A stretch of 64,000 nucleotides of DNA from NCBI GenBank assembly GCA_951801675.1, contig CATONX010000001.1, positions 124,001 through 188,000 of the forward strand, read 5' to 3'. Shown piece by piece: positions 17,433 to 28,104 of this stretch. Source of the stretch: an uncultured Eubacteriales bacterium (GTDB taxonomy: Bacteria > Bacillota > Clostridia > Oscillospirales > Acutalibacteraceae). The notes beneath the pieces were generated by a model. That model was not told the DNA's origin and did not search any database. It saw only the letters and a list, made by a program, of their open reading frames with translations. The position numbers and the translations under genes were made by a program. Each line of letters starts with the position of its first letter. Position 1 is the stretch's first letter.

Positions 17433-18719
17433 ATGGTAAAGGCGATTGTAGGCGCAAACTGGGGCGACGAAGGCAAGGGAAAGATCACCGATATGTTCGC
17501 CGCGAAATCGGACATTGTGGTGCGTTTTCAGGGCGGCGCCAACGCGGGACACACCATCATCAACCCCTATGGGCGCTTCGCGCTGCACATGATGCCCTCC
17601 GGCGCTTTCTATTCCCACATTATGAACGTCATCGGCAACGGGGTGGCGCTCAACATTCCCCAGCTGATGAAGGAGCTCAAGCAGATTAAGGACGGTGGCG
17701 TGCCGGCTCCCCGCCTCTTGGTAAGTGAGCGGGCCCAGATTGTCATGCCCTATCATGTCCTGTTCGACCAGTATGAGGAGGAGCGGCTTTCTTCGAAAAG
17801 CTTCGGCTCGACAAAGTCGGGCATTGCCCCCTTCTATGCGGACAAGGTGTCCAAGATAGGGTTCCAGGTGTGCGAGCTGTTCAGGGAGAAGGAGCTTCTT
17901 GAGAAAATCGAACGGGTCATCGAGACCAAGAACGTGCTGCTCGAGCACCTATACCACAAACCCCTCCTGGATGCAAAAAAACTTTATGCCACCATGCTGG
18001 AATATCGTGAGCAGATAAGGCCATATGTTGGAAATGTGCACGCGTTTATGCAGGAGGCCATCAAGGAAGGGAAGAACATCCTGCTGGAAGGCCAGCTGGG
18101 TGCTTTGAAGGATCTGGACTGGGGCATTTATCCCATGGTCACTTCGTCGAACACCATCGCCGGCTACGGACCGGTGGGAGCGGGTCTTCCCGCCCACTCG
18201 GTAGAGAGCGTGGTCACGGTGGTCAAGGCCTATTCCAGCGCGGTGGGCGCGGGCGCCTTTGTCAGCGAGATCTTCGGGGATGAGGCGGAGGAGCTTCGCC
18301 GCCACGGGGGCGACAAGGGCGAATACGGCGCCACCACCGGTCGCCCGCGGCGCATGGGTTGGTTTGACTGCATCGCAACCCGGTACGGCTGCAAGGTGCA
18401 GGGCGCCACAGAGGCGGCGGTGACGGTGCTCGACGCGCTTTCGTATCTGGACAAAATCCCGGTCTGTGTGGGTTACGAGCTCGACGGTGAAATTTCCGAT
18501 AATTTCCCAGTGACCCCCGACCTGGAGCGGGCAAAGCCGGTGCTCAAGGTGCTCGACGGCTGGAAGCAGGACATCCGGGGCATCCGTAAGTTCGAGGAGC
18601 TTCCCAAGGCGGCACAGGAATACGTCAATTTCATCGAACGTGCCATTGACACACCTGTTACAATGGTTTCGAACGGACCCGGCCGCGAGGATATCATTTT
18701 CCGGCAGCCGCGTCTGTAA
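17433..18719 (+). CDS. purA: adenylosuccinate synthetase
   Basis: 428 residues. It uses GTP to join IMP and aspartate to give adenylosuccinate, the substrate of PurB. The N-terminal GANWGDEGKGKITD loop binds GTP and IMP, and GGANAGHT is the conserved second segment; a late TTGRPRRMGWFD is also diagnostic. AGGAGTG lies eight bases before the ATG. The purB-purA gap contains a hairpin (GCCGCAGGG/CCCTGCGGC, 17381-17405) without a T-run, perhaps an RNA-processing or stability element. Confidence 0.97.
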   Translation: MVKAIVGANWGDEGKGKITDMFAAKSDIVVRFQGGANAGHTIINPYGRFALHMMPSGAFYSHIMNVIGNGVALNIPQLMKELKQIKDGGVPAPRLLVSERAQIVMPYHVLFDQYEEERLSSKSFGSTKSGIAPFYADKVSKIGFQVCELFREKELLEKIERVIETKNVLLEHLYHKPLLDAKKLYATMLEYREQIRPYVGNVHAFMQEAIKEGKNILLEGQLGALKDLDWGIYPMVTSSNTIAGYGPVGAGLPAHSVESVVTVVKAYSSAVGAGAFVSEIFGDEAEELRRHGGDKGEYGATTGRPRRMGWFDCIATRYGCKVQGATEAAVTVLDALSYLDKIPVCVGYELDGEISDNFPVTPDLERAKPVLKVLDGWKQDIRGIRKFEELPKAAQEYVNFIERAIDTPVTMVSNGPGREDIIFRQPRL

Positions 18720-18803
18720 GAAAAGGGCAAAGGTAAATGCGCTGGGAGGACAGACGGCGTTTTTCACCGTATCATTCTATGTTAGTAAGGGGGCACAGTT
18801 TCT

Positions 18804-20630
18804 ATGTGCGGAATCGTAGGTTATGTGGGCAGCCAGCAGGTAGCGCCCATTTTGCTCGACGGTCTTTCCAAGCTCGAATACCGGGGGTATGACTCGGCGG
18901 GTGTGGCGGTATATACCGGAGAACAGCTGGAAGTGGTCAAGGCCAAGGGAAGGCTGGAGATCCTTCGCAACATGCTCGACGGCGGCCAAAACCTCAAGGG
19001 AACCATCGGCATCGGGCATACCCGCTGGGCCACGCACGGGCAGCCTTCCGATGTCAACTCTCACCCGCATATCAGTTCTTCCGGCCGGTTTGCCATTGTT
19101 CACAACGGCATCATCGAAAACTATATGCAGCTGAAAAACCGCCTGATGGAAAAGGGCGTTACCTTCGCGTCTGAGACGGACAGCGAGGTCATCGCGCATC
19201 TGATCGAATATTATTATAACGGCGATATTCTCGACACCGTCGTCATGCTGCAAAACTCCCTGGAGGGTTCCTACGCCCTGGGTATTTTGTGCCTGGACCA
19301 CCCGGACGAGATCATCGCCATGCGCAAGGACAGCCCTCTCATCGTGGGACTTGGGCAGGGCGAGAACTTCATTGCCTCCGACATTCCCGCTATCCTTTCC
19401 TACACCCGGGACATTTATCATCTCGAGGAAAAGGAAATCGTGGTGATGTGCGCCGACGAGGTGAAGGTATATGACACCAGCAAGGAGCTTGTGGACAAAG
19501 AAGTGTTCCATGTGGATTGGGACGTGTCCGCGGCGGAGAAGGGCGGCTATGAGCACTTTATGATCAAGGAGATCATGGAGCAGCCCAAGGCCCTTACCGA
19601 CACCATCAAGCCCCGCATTCAGGACGGCGAGGTGGTGCTCGACGACATTACGCTCACCAAGGACCAGCTCGAGAAGGTGGATAAGATTCTCATCGTGGCC
19701 TGCGGCTCGGCCTACCATACCGGTATCGTGGCCAAATACGTGGTCGAAGGCCTCACCCGCAAGCCGGTGGAGGTGGACCTGGCGTCGGAATTCCGGTACC
19801 GGGATCCCATCCTGACCGAAAATACCTTAGTGGTCATCATCAGCCAGTCGGGTGAAACGGCGGATACCTTGGCAGCCCTTCGCTATGCGAAGAAACAGGG
19901 AGCAAGGACCCTGTCCATCGTCAATGTGGTGGGCAGCTCCATTGCCAAGGAATCGGACGACGTGATCTATACCTGGGCAGGCCCGGAGATCGCCGTGGCC
20001 ACCACCAAGGCCTATTCCTGCCAGTTGGCGGTCCTTTACCTGCTGGGGGTATATGTGGGGCGGCAGCTGGGGAAAATCTCCGACGAGGAGAACTTAGGGA
20101 TGATCCGCGAGCTGCTGGCGCTGCCTGAAAAGGTGGCGACGGTGCTCGAAAAGAAGGAAGACATTCAGTATTTCGCCTCCCGCCACTATGCGGACAAGGA
20201 CGTGTTCTTCCTGGGGCGCAATCTGGACTATGCGGTATGCATGGAAGGGTCTTTGAAGCTCAAGGAAATCTCCTATATCCATTCGGAGGCATATGCGGCA
20301 GGCGAGCTCAAGCACGGGACCATTTCCCTGATCGAGGAAGGCACTCTGGTAGTGGCGGTCGCCACCCAGGACCGGCTGTTTGATAAAACCATGAGCAACG
20401 TCAAGGAAGTCAAAGCCCGGGGAGCGGAAGTGCTGGGCCTTACCACCGAGCACAACACCCGCATCACCGAGACCACCGACTTCCAGTTCTACATTCCGGA
20501 GACGCTGGATATTTTCCTGCCTTCGCTTGCGATCGTTCCTCTTCAGCTGTTCGGCTACTATATGGCCTCCATGAAGGGGTGCGACATCGATAAGCCCCGT
20601 AATCTGGCAAAGAGCGTGACAGTGGAATAA
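18804..20630 (+). CDS. glmS: glutamine-fructose-6-phosphate aminotransferase (isomerising)
   Basis: 608 residues, full length. It makes glucosamine-6-phosphate for peptidoglycan. The start MCGIVGYVG leaves the nucleophile Cys at residue 2 of the class II glutaminase domain; two SIS sugar-isomerase domains follow (SQSGETADT and the later SYIHSEAYAAGELKHG), and the C-terminus ends in AKSVTVE as usual. Only 84 bases separate it from purA, too few for a glmS ribozyme, so regulation by that ribozyme is absent here. A strong terminator follows at once. Confidence 0.97.
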   Translation: MCGIVGYVGSQQVAPILLDGLSKLEYRGYDSAGVAVYTGEQLEVVKAKGRLEILRNMLDGGQNLKGTIGIGHTRWATHGQPSDVNSHPHISSSGRFAIVHNGIIENYMQLKNRLMEKGVTFASETDSEVIAHLIEYYYNGDILDTVVMLQNSLEGSYALGILCLDHPDEIIAMRKDSPLIVGLGQGENFIASDIPAILSYTRDIYHLEEKEIVVMCADEVKVYDTSKELVDKEVFHVDWDVSAAEKGGYEHFMIKEIMEQPKALTDTIKPRIQDGEVVLDDITLTKDQLEKVDKILIVACGSAYHTGIVAKYVVEGLTRKPVEVDLASEFRYRDPILTENTLVVIISQSGETADTLAALRYAKKQGARTLSIVNVVGSSIAKESDDVIYTWAGPEIAVATTKAYSCQLAVLYLLGVYVGRQLGKISDEENLGMIRELLALPEKVATVLEKKEDIQYFASRHYADKDVFFLGRNLDYAVCMEGSLKLKEISYIHSEAYAAGELKHGTISLIEEGTLVVAVATQDRLFDKTMSNVKEVKARGAEVLGLTTEHNTRITETTDFQFYIPETLDIFLPSLAIVPLQLFGYYMASMKGCDIDKPRNLAKSVTVE

Positions 20631-20635
20631 AAGCA

Positions 20636-20683
20636 CCGGAAAAAGGCCCGGCAACGAAGCATTCGTTGCCGGGCCTTTTGTGC
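20636..20683 (+). terminator. terminator after glmS, one of two near-identical copies
   Basis: An 18-bp stem starting AAAAGGCCCGGCAACGAA with a 3-base loop and TTTTG. Stem and flank (TGTGCGTT) are almost the same as in the terminator at 34522-34570. Confidence 0.92.
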
Positions 20684-20893
20684 GTTCTATGCAGATAGGT
20701 ATGGGATAAATGGTTACAAGAAAGAACCCTTTCGTGCCCAAAATACGGAAAATGAAATGTTTGACGGCAGCGCCAATCCCAATGGCAACGATCTTGGTAT
20801 GTTTTTCATCCGATTGCGAAACACTATAGAGCAAGGAACCTGTTTTAAAACCGCCGCCCTCTGGGCGCATCGTTCCCCAAAGGAGAGGACTCC

Positions 20894-21757
20894 ATGAAGA
20901 AAAACCGGATGAAGGAATACATCCTGGACGCTGCCGCGTTTCTAGGCGGCAGCGTGCTGTTTGCATTGGCGATCGACATCTTTTCGTCTCCCAACGCCAT
21001 CGCGCCCGGCGGCGCTACTGGCCTTGCCACTATTGTCAACTACCTGACCGGCCTGCCCATCGGTACCACCATCCTCCTAGTGAACTTTCCCTTGTTTTTG
21101 CTGGGATGGAAGCTGCTCGGCTGGCGGTTTTTGGCCCGCACCGTGGTGGCCACCATCCTGACCTCCGTCTTCATCGACGGGCTGGCGCCTTTTCTGCCCC
21201 AGTACCAGGGGGATACCCTGCTGGCAGCTCTTTACGGCGGCTTTTTGTCCGGTTCGGGCCTGGGCCTTATTTATCTGCGAGGCGCCACCACCGGGGGCAC
21301 TGATTTGGGAGCCAGGCTCCTTTCTATAAAGTTTCCGCATATTCCGGTGGGGAAACTTATTTTGGTAATGGATTTGATCATCGTCCTGGCCGCGACGTTG
21401 GTGTATGGTACGATGGAAAGCGGCCTTTATGCCCTCATCATGATCTTTATCAGCAGCCGCCTGATTGACGGGGTGCTCTATGGAGCGGATACTGGAAAGA
21501 TGATGCTCATTGTGTCCGACCATAACGACACCATCGCCAAACGCATTCTCGAGGATGTTCAGCGTGGGGTCACGGTACTCAAGGCGCAGGGGGCGTACAC
21601 CGGGGAGGACAAGGAAGTGCTTTTATGTGTGGTGCGCCGGCAGGAGGTTTTCCAGATCCGTGCCGTCATCAAACAGGCCGATCCCGATGCGTTTATCGTG
21701 GTGTCCGACGTAGGGGAGATCATTGGGGAAGGCTTTAAGCACATCGACAAGCAATAA
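20894..21757 (+). CDS. YitT family membrane protein
   Basis: 287 residues. Five or six hydrophobic helices occupy about residues 10-195, with the family motif SPNAIAPGGATGLATI after the first helix and GGTDLGARL in the middle. The C-terminal domain (about 200-287, MMLIVSDHNDTIAKRILEDVQRGVTVL) is the DUF2179 cytoplasmic module. Family function is unclear; transport of a small molecule has been suggested. GGAGAGG precedes the ATG at 20894. It appears to be a single-gene unit. Confidence 0.9.
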   Translation: MKKNRMKEYILDAAAFLGGSVLFALAIDIFSSPNAIAPGGATGLATIVNYLTGLPIGTTILLVNFPLFLLGWKLLGWRFLARTVVATILTSVFIDGLAPFLPQYQGDTLLAALYGGFLSGSGLGLIYLRGATTGGTDLGARLLSIKFPHIPVGKLILVMDLIIVLAATLVYGTMESGLYALIMIFISSRLIDGVLYGADTGKMMLIVSDHNDTIAKRILEDVQRGVTVLKAQGAYTGEDKEVLLCVVRRQEVFQIRAVIKQADPDAFIVVSDVGEIIGEGFKHIDKQ

Positions 21758-21892
21758 AAAGAGGCAATGCTGTACCATGAGCGGGTAAAGGACGGCATCT
21801 GGATTGCAGGAATGCCGCGGGCTGCCCGCTTAGGAGCCCAAAATAAGCATGTTTTCTGTCTTTGAATCAGGAAGCAAAAGGGTTTGGGAAAA

Positions 21893-21950
21893 GAAGAACC
21901 CCCGCCGCTTCCGATGACCAATGCGTCACCGGAAACGGCGGGGGTTTCTA
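21893..21950 (-). terminator. terminator of the glg operon
   Basis: AACCCCCGCCG and CTTCCG pair with CGGAAA and CGGCGGGGGTTT (21898-21946). On the minus strand the stem is followed by TTCTTCTTTTCCC, ending the glgBCDA transcript after glgA; it may also stop readthrough from the YitT gene. Confidence 0.8.
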
Positions 21951-21967
21951 AGTATATTTCGATAGGA

Positions 21968-23395
21968 TCAGTCGTGCTGGACCAAGGATTTGTACAGCCT
22001 TATGTATTCGTTGGCCGACTTGCCCCAGCTGTTGTCACACTGTATCGCCCGCTTGACCAAAACCTGCCAGCTTTCCCGGTCGTAATACCCGTGAATGGCG
22101 CGGCGGATGGCGCCAAGCATGTCGTGGGCGTTGTAGCTCTTAAAGGTAAAGCCGTTGCCCTGCATGTCGCCCGAGTCGTGGATGCTGTCCTTGAGGCCGC
22201 CGGTTTCCCGCACGATGGGAACGGTGCCGTAGCGCAGGGCAATCATCTGGGAAAGGCCGCAGGGCTCGCTCTTCGACGGCATCAAAAACAGATCGGACCC
22301 GGCGTAAATCTTGCGGGAAAGCTCCGGAATAAAGCCGATGGCCACCGACAGTTTGCCTGGATATTTCTGCTGCATCTCTTTAAAGAAGCTTTCATAGGTC
22401 CAGTCCCCCGAGCCGAGCACTACCATCTGAATGTCCTCCGCCGCCAACAGCTCGTCTAAGATGTACTTAACTAAGTCAAGCCCCTTATGGGCCACCAGGC
22501 GGGTGACCATGCTGAGAATCGGAATGTCCGGCTTAGTGGGAAGGCCCATCCGCTCCTGAAGCATGCGTTTATTCTCCGCCTTGCCGGACAGGTCGTCAGC
22601 GGTGAAGTTGGCATAAATTTGGTTATCGGTGGCGGGGTTATAATTGTCCACGTCGATGCCATTGAGGATACCGGACAGCTTAAACGAATTCTTCGCCAGA
22701 ATGGGGTCGAGTCCGTGGGAGAACCAGGGATCGAGGATTTCCTGAGCGTAAGAGGGGCTGACGGTGGTAACCGCGTCGGCCATTTCAATGGCGCCCTTCA
22801 TGAAGTTGACGCACTTGTCGTATTCCACGATATGCGCGGCGTTTTGCGGCAGGCCGCACACGTCTTCCAACAGCTCCATACCGTACTTGCCCTGGTACTG
22901 GATGTTGTGAATGGTAAAGACGGTTTTGATCCCGGCAAACTCGGGAAGATCCTGATAAAACAGCTTGTAGTAGATGGGCGTCAGCGCCGTCTGCCAGTCG
23001 TTTACATGGATCACATCCGGCTTAAAGTCAATCGCCGGGATGATCTCAATGGCGGCACGGGACAAAAACGCGAAACGCTCCGCGTCGTCGTAATGGCCGT
23101 ATAGTCCCTGGCGTTTAAAGTAGTACTGATTATCCAGCAGGTAATAGATCACGCCGCCGTACTTGGCTTCAAAAATGCCGCAGTACTGCCGCCGCCAGGC
23201 AACCGGCACCGAGATACTGGTTAAAAACTTCATATTGTCCCTGAGGTGCTGGGGGACCTCTTCATACAAAGGCATGACGATACGGCATCCCACCAGACGG
23301 GCCCGGATGGCCTGGGGCAGGGAACCCGCCACGTCGCCCAGGCCTCCCGATGCCGCAAAAGGCAGCGCCTCGCTTGTTACAAACAACACTTTCAT
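21968..23395 (-). CDS. glgA: glycogen synthase (ADP-glucose type, GT5)
   Basis: 475 residues. It extends alpha-1,4-glucan from ADP-glucose. The N-terminus MKVLFVTSEALPFAASGGLGDVAGSLP holds the ADP-glucose-binding K-x-G-G-type motif region, and the C-terminal GT-B domain has SKSEPCGLSQMIALRYGTVP with the conserved Glu. The start at 23395 is the family start; the 31 residues before it are not conserved. Last gene of the operon glgB-glgC-glgD-glgA. Confidence 0.95.
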   Translation of the reverse strand: MKVLFVTSEALPFAASGGLGDVAGSLPQAIRARLVGCRIVMPLYEEVPQHLRDNMKFLTSISVPVAWRRQYCGIFEAKYGGVIYYLLDNQYYFKRQGLYGHYDDAERFAFLSRAAIEIIPAIDFKPDVIHVNDWQTALTPIYYKLFYQDLPEFAGIKTVFTIHNIQYQGKYGMELLEDVCGLPQNAAHIVEYDKCVNFMKGAIEMADAVTTVSPSYAQEILDPWFSHGLDPILAKNSFKLSGILNGIDVDNYNPATDNQIYANFTADDLSGKAENKRMLQERMGLPTKPDIPILSMVTRLVAHKGLDLVKYILDELLAAEDIQMVVLGSGDWTYESFFKEMQQKYPGKLSVAIGFIPELSRKIYAGSDLFLMPSKSEPCGLSQMIALRYGTVPIVRETGGLKDSIHDSGDMQGNGFTFKSYNAHDMLGAIRRAIHGYYDRESWQVLVKRAIQCDNSWGKSANEYIRLYKSLVQHD

Positions 23396-23444
23396 TTCAG
23401 GTTCGGCTCCCTTCCTTCTTGACGTTTGCCGCCGCGCGGCCCGG

Positions 23445-24560
23445 TCATACCACGGCCTCCTTGCCGATGAACACCGGATAGGTTTCAAATCCCATCAGAG
23501 TCCGTCCGCCCTTGAGGATCACGTCCTTGTCGGTGATGACATAGGCAAGCTGAGAGTTGACCCCCAGAACCGAATTTTGGCCGATGATGCAGTTTTTCAC
23601 CTTGCAGCCCTTGCCCACGTGCACCCCGCGGAACAAAATGGAGTTCTCCACTTCTCCCTCGATGACGCAGCCGTCGGCAATCAGGCTGTTTTTCACCGAT
23701 GAGCCCAGGCCGTACCGGGTGGGCATATCGTCGCGGACCTTGGTATAAATCGGCCGGCTGCGCTCGAAAAGCTCGGCGCGCACCTCCGGCTTGAGCAAGT
23801 CCATATTGGCGGAAAAATAGCTGGCTACCGAGTCGATAATGCTGGCGTGTTCCTTGACGCCATAGCCGTAGATGCGGTTTTTAAGCACCCGCGACTGCAC
23901 CACGTCCCGCACAAAGCTGGTGGCGCTTTTGCTGCGGGCGGAGGAAATGGCCATCTTGAGGAAATCCCGGCGCATCAAATAAATGTTCAGCCCAAAGCAG
24001 CACGCCTGCGTGCGCTGGGGATCAATTTCAATGTTGGTGACCCGGTCGGTATCGTCCAGGTCCATCACGATCACGTCGTTGCGCCGCTCGGGCTTGATGC
24101 CGTATTTGTAGGCGATGGTAATGTCCGCCCCGGACGCCATATGGGCTTCCATCATGGCGTCAATGTCAAAGTTAAGGACCAGATCACAGTCGGAGAGGAG
24201 CACGTATTCCTCATTGGAATGATTGAGGAAAGGCATGATGCCTTCCAGCGCCTGAATCCGGTCGCTGTAAATGTCGTTGCCCTGGCCGAAGGGCGGGAGG
24301 ATGTACAGCCCCTGGCGTTTTCTCGAAAGGTTCCACGCTTTGCCGGAGCCCAGATGGTCCATCAGCGACTGGTAGTTTGACTTGGTGATGACGCCCACCT
24401 TGGTGATGCCGGAGTTTACCATGTTCGACAGGGCGAAGTCGATGAGCCGGTAGCGGCCGCCGAAGGGAATGGACCCGAGGGTGCGCACCGCGGTCAGCTC
24501 CTTGAGATATTCATCGTGCATGTTGGAAAACACGATTCCTAACACATTGTTGCCTCTCAT
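23445..24560 (-). CDS. glgD: ADP-glucose pyrophosphorylase, GlgD subunit
   Basis: 371 residues. The nucleotidyltransferase domain is degenerate, starting [13 protein letters not shown] instead of the GGxGxRL loop found in GlgC, as expected for the Firmicutes GlgD partner that modulates GlgC. The C-terminal left-handed beta-helix (about 285-371) includes [22 protein letters not shown]. It overlaps glgC by four bases, fitting equimolar synthesis of the heteromer. Confidence 0.94.
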   Translation of the reverse strand: MRGNNVLGIVFSNMHDEYLKELTAVRTLGSIPFGGRYRLIDFALSNMVNSGITKVGVITKSNYQSLMDHLGSGKAWNLSRKRQGLYILPPFGQGNDIYSDRIQALEGIMPFLNHSNEEYVLLSDCDLVLNFDIDAMMEAHMASGADITIAYKYGIKPERRNDVIVMDLDDTDRVTNIEIDPQRTQACCFGLNIYLMRRDFLKMAISSARSKSATSFVRDVVQSRVLKNRIYGYGVKEHASIIDSVASYFSANMDLLKPEVRAELFERSRPIYTKVRDDMPTRYGLGSSVKNSLIADGCVIEGEVENSILFRGVHVGKGCKVKNCIIGQNSVLGVNSQLAYVITDKDVILKGGRTLMGFETYPVFIGKEAVV

Positions 24561-25774
24561 TTCTCCGCCCCCTTCACGTCTTTTTCCACCATGGCCTTAG
24601 CCGGCACTTTGGCGCCCGCGCCGATGACCAGGTTCGCCCCGGCAACCGCCACGCCCCATGCGTCCAGGTTTTCCGCTTCCTCCGGCCGCTCGCCGAAGAC
24701 CGCGCCTTCCTCCACCACCGTGTCTTCCCCGATGATGGCATACTGGACCACCGCGCCCTTTTTGATCTTCGCGCCCGGCATAACGATGGAGTCGCGTACC
24801 ACCGCGCCTTCTTCAATCATCGTATCCGCGAACAATACGGAAAAGTCCACCGTGCCCAGCACATTGGCGCCTTCGGTGATGAGAGAATTCTGCACCAGGG
24901 CGTTTTCCCCGATGTAATGGGGCGGCAGCACCGGCGTGCGCGCGTAGATGCGCCAGGCGGGGTCGCCCAGGTCCAAGTCCACTTTGGGATTTAACAGGTC
25001 CATGTTGGCCTCCCAGAGGCTGTCGATGGTGCCTACGTCCTTCCAGTAGCCCTCGAACCGGTACGCAAACATCCGCTGACCATCCGCCAGCATGGCCGGC
25101 AGCACGTTCTTGCCGAAGTCGTTGGAGGATTTCTTATCCGCTTCGTCCGCCTCCAGATACCGGCGCAGCTTGTTCCAGTTAAAGACGTAGATGCCCATGG
25201 AAGCCAGGTTGCTCTTGGGAACCTTAGGCTTTTCGTCAAACTCGTAGATAGAGTTGTCGGGGTTCGTGTTGAGAATGCCGAAGCGGGAAGCCTCCTCCAT
25301 CGGGACTTCCAGCACCGCGATGGTGCAGTCGGCATTGTTTTTCTGATGCTCGGCGATCATCTTCGAATAGTCCATTTTATAGATATGGTCGCCGGAAAGG
25401 ACTAACACATAATCAGGGTCGTACCGCTCGATAAAGGGAATGTTCTGATAAATGGCGTTGGCTGTCCCCTTGTACCAGTCGGCTCCCCGGCTGCGCTGGT
25501 AGGGGGGCAGCACATGCACGCCGCCGTGCATGGTGTCCAAATCCCAGGGCTGGCCGGTTCCGATATATTCGTTGAGCACCATGGGCTGGTACTGGGTGAG
25601 GACCCCCACCGTCTCAATCCCGGAATTGACGCAGTTGGAAAGAGGAAAGTCGATGATCCGGTATTTGCCGCCGTAGGGCACCGCAGGCTTCGCCAAATTC
25701 TTGGTCAGAACGCCCAGACGGCTTCCCTGCCCGCCCGCCAGCAGCATTGCTACACATTCCTGCTTGCGAAACAT
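24557..25774 (-). CDS. glgC: glucose-1-phosphate adenylyltransferase, GlgC subunit
   Basis: 405 residues. It makes ADP-glucose from ATP and glucose-1-phosphate. It has the catalytic loop [14 protein letters not shown] (about 11-24) followed by [15 protein letters not shown], and a C-terminal beta-helix. The start at 25774 follows AAGGAGGAA by eight bases and gives [10 protein letters not shown]; the frame stays open upstream into glgB but without homology. The ribosome-binding site lies within the glgB coding end, so the genes are tightly linked. Confidence 0.96.
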   Translation of the reverse strand: MFRKQECVAMLLAGGQGSRLGVLTKNLAKPAVPYGGKYRIIDFPLSNCVNSGIETVGVLTQYQPMVLNEYIGTGQPWDLDTMHGGVHVLPPYQRSRGADWYKGTANAIYQNIPFIERYDPDYVLVLSGDHIYKMDYSKMIAEHQKNNADCTIAVLEVPMEEASRFGILNTNPDNSIYEFDEKPKVPKSNLASMGIYVFNWNKLRRYLEADEADKKSSNDFGKNVLPAMLADGQRMFAYRFEGYWKDVGTIDSLWEANMDLLNPKVDLDLGDPAWRIYARTPVLPPHYIGENALVQNSLITEGANVLGTVDFSVLFADTMIEEGAVVRDSIVMPGAKIKKGAVVQYAIIGEDTVVEEGAVFGERPEEAENLDAWGVAVAGANLVIGAGAKVPAKAMVEKDVKGAEK

Positions 25775-25779
25775 AGGAT

Positions 25780-27771
25780 TTATTCCTCCTTTATGGCCTT
25801 TTTTACAAGAGTAGGAACAGCCGCCTTCTTGGGAAGGACCGCCTGTTTGACCGGTTTGACCGGCTTTTTGAGCTTTCGGGTGCAACGCAGGTACACCACC
25901 GACATAGGCGGCAGCACCAGCTTGATGGACTGCTCAAAGCCGTGCATGGGAATCTCCCCGTCCGCCTTGATGACGGCCGGGTTGTGCATCCCGGAGCCTC
26001 CGAACTTCTTGTCGTCGGAATTGAAAACCTCGGCGTATTCCCCGTAGTAAGGAGCGCCGATGCGGTAATTGTCGTGAGCGATGGGAAGGAAGTTGCACAC
26101 CACGATCAGCTCGCCGCCGTCCTTGTCCATCCGCCGAAAGCTGATGACCGAATTGCGGTTGTCGTCGTTGGAAATCCAGGAAAAGCCCTCCCAGGAATAA
26201 TCGATCTGCCACAGCGGAGGATGGGCCCGATAAAATTCATTGAGAGTCTTGGAATAGGTTTGCAGCTGCTTATGTGCCGGATAGTCGAGCAGCATCCAGT
26301 CCAGCCCCGTCTGGTAGTTCCATTCGTTAAACTGGCCGAACTCCTGCCCCATGAACAAAAGCTTTTTGCCCGGATGGGCCATCATGAAAGCCAGAAACGC
26401 CCGCACGCCTGCAAACTTCTGCTCGTATTCGCCCGGCATCTTCCCGATGAGGGAGCATTTGCCGTGGACTACCTCGTCGTGAGAAATGGGCAGCACGTAG
26501 TTTTCCGAGAACGCGTAGAAGAAGGAGAAGGTCAGCGCGTCGTGGTTATGACGGCGGAAATACGGGTCGGTGGACATGTAGCGCAGCATGTCGTTCATCC
26601 AGCCCATGTTCCACTTGAAGTTGAACCCCAGGCCCCCCATGTAGGTGGGCTTGGATACCAGGGGCCAGGCCGTCGATTCCTCCGCGATCATCATCACGTC
26701 GGGAAATTCGGCGAACACCGTCTCGTTTAGGTGCTTTAAGAAATCCACCGCCTCCAGGTTTTCCTTGCCGCCGTATTTGTTGGCAATCCATTCCCCGTCC
26801 CGGCGGTTATAATCGAGATAGAGCATGGAGGCCACCGCGTCCACCCGGATGCCGTCGATGTGATACTTGTCCAGCCAGAACATGGCCGAGGAGGTCAAAA
26901 AAGAGACGACCTCGTTTCGTCCGTAGTCGAACACGCAGGTCCCCCACTCCTTGTGCTCGCCCTTTCGCGGGTCGGCGTATTCGTAGCAGTGGGTGCCGTC
27001 AAACCGGAACAGGCCGTGCCCATCCCGGGGAAAATGGGCCGGGACCCAGTCCATAATCACCCCGATCCCCGCCTGGTGGAACCGGTCGATGAGTTTCATC
27101 AGGTCCTTGGGCGTGCCGTAGCGGGAGGTGGGGGCGAAATACCCGGTCACCTGATAGCCCCAGGAGCCGTCGTAGGGATACTCGGTCAAAGGCAGCAGCT
27201 CTACGTGGGTATACCCCATTTCCAGCACATATTCGATGAGCTCGTCGGCAAGCTTCTCATAAGAAAAAGGCTTTCCGTCCGGGTACTGCTTCCAGGAGCC
27301 TGCATGCACCTCATAGATGTTGACCGGGCTTTCATAAATGTTGGTTTTCGCCTTTTTTGCGAGCCAGGCCCCGTCCTTCCACTGGTATCCCTCCAGGTCA
27401 TAGAGGCGGGAAGCGTTGTCCGGTGCCGTCTCCGTGTGAAACCCGTATGGGTCGGTTTTTAAAACCACCTCTTCGTCCTGGGTTTCCACCGCGTACTTAT
27501 AAATATCGAATCGCTTGACTCCAGCAATGACCGCTTCCCAAACACCGCCGTCTGAAATGCGGCGCATGGGATTGGCCTGCGTGTCCCAATCGTTAAAGGT
27601 GCCCACCACGCTGAGCGAAACCGCGTTGGGGGCCCAGGTGCGAAACACCGCTTTCGTCTCTTTTCCATCCAAAAACAGATGCGCGCCTAAAAATTCATAG
27701 GCTTTCGGGTTTTTCCCCTGGTGGAACAAGGCTAAGGGCGCCGAACAATCGAGCAATTGGTTCTCTGGCAT
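25780..27771 (-). CDS. glgB: 1,4-alpha-glucan branching enzyme (GH13)
   Basis: 663 residues. An N-terminal CBM48 domain (about 20-115, [21 protein letters not shown]) precedes the GH13 barrel with [19 protein letters not shown] (nucleophile Asp), AEES (acid/base Glu) and [12 protein letters not shown]. It introduces alpha-1,6 branches. The C-terminal tail is unusually basic ([19 protein letters not shown]), which is odd for the family. GGAGGG precedes the ATG at 27771. First gene of the glycogen operon. Confidence 0.96.
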   Translation of the reverse strand: MPENQLLDCSAPLALFHQGKNPKAYEFLGAHLFLDGKETKAVFRTWAPNAVSLSVVGTFNDWDTQANPMRRISDGGVWEAVIAGVKRFDIYKYAVETQDEEVVLKTDPYGFHTETAPDNASRLYDLEGYQWKDGAWLAKKAKTNIYESPVNIYEVHAGSWKQYPDGKPFSYEKLADELIEYVLEMGYTHVELLPLTEYPYDGSWGYQVTGYFAPTSRYGTPKDLMKLIDRFHQAGIGVIMDWVPAHFPRDGHGLFRFDGTHCYEYADPRKGEHKEWGTCVFDYGRNEVVSFLTSSAMFWLDKYHIDGIRVDAVASMLYLDYNRRDGEWIANKYGGKENLEAVDFLKHLNETVFAEFPDVMMIAEESTAWPLVSKPTYMGGLGFNFKWNMGWMNDMLRYMSTDPYFRRHNHDALTFSFFYAFSENYVLPISHDEVVHGKCSLIGKMPGEYEQKFAGVRAFLAFMMAHPGKKLLFMGQEFGQFNEWNYQTGLDWMLLDYPAHKQLQTYSKTLNEFYRAHPPLWQIDYSWEGFSWISNDDNRNSVISFRRMDKDGGELIVVCNFLPIAHDNYRIGAPYYGEYAEVFNSDDKKFGGSGMHNPAVIKADGEIPMHGFEQSIKLVLPPMSVVYLRCTRKLKKPVKPVKQAVLPKKAAVPTLVKKAIKEE

Positions 27772-27968
27772 TGAATATCCCTCCGTTTCCATGTTACCAT
27801 GCACTTATTTTACCAACTTTCCTTCCAGTTTTCAAGGGGTTTATGGTAATATTCGCATAACTCATGTGGAAAATCATCGAAAAGTTCTGTATGATATATA
27901 CAAATAGACGGGATGCGGCTTCGATAATTGCGCGTTTTGATAACTGGTAAAAATTAGCATAGAACACA

Positions 27969-27996
27969 ATTATAGCATAAAATTGAACCGGTGCAA
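27969..27996 (-). promoter_or_regulatory. promoter of the glgBCDA operon
   Basis: On the minus strand TTGCAC, 16 bases, TATAAT. It leaves a leader of about 190 bases before glgB in which I see no known riboswitch. The 333-base interval 27772-28104 otherwise holds only the terminator of the regulator gene. Confidence 0.6.
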
Positions 27997-28042
27997 TGCT
28001 TTTTTGTCTTTTGGCACAGGAAACTTTTGAGCCGGATAGCAA

Positions 28043-28096
28043 AACAAAAAAGCGGCTCATACCCCCGAAACTTTCTTCCGGGCGGTACAAGCCGCC
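28043..28096 (-). terminator. terminator after the XRE regulator
   Basis: A long imperfect stem (GGCGGCTTGTACC against GGGGGTATGAGCCGC) followed on the minus strand by TTTTTTG. It separates the regulator from the glg promoter. Confidence 0.7.
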
Positions 28097-28104
28097 AAAC
28101 GTCT

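Noticed and set aside
18720..18803. glmS ribozyme upstream of glmS
   Set aside because: Only 84 bases separate purA from glmS, and the conserved ribozyme core is absent.
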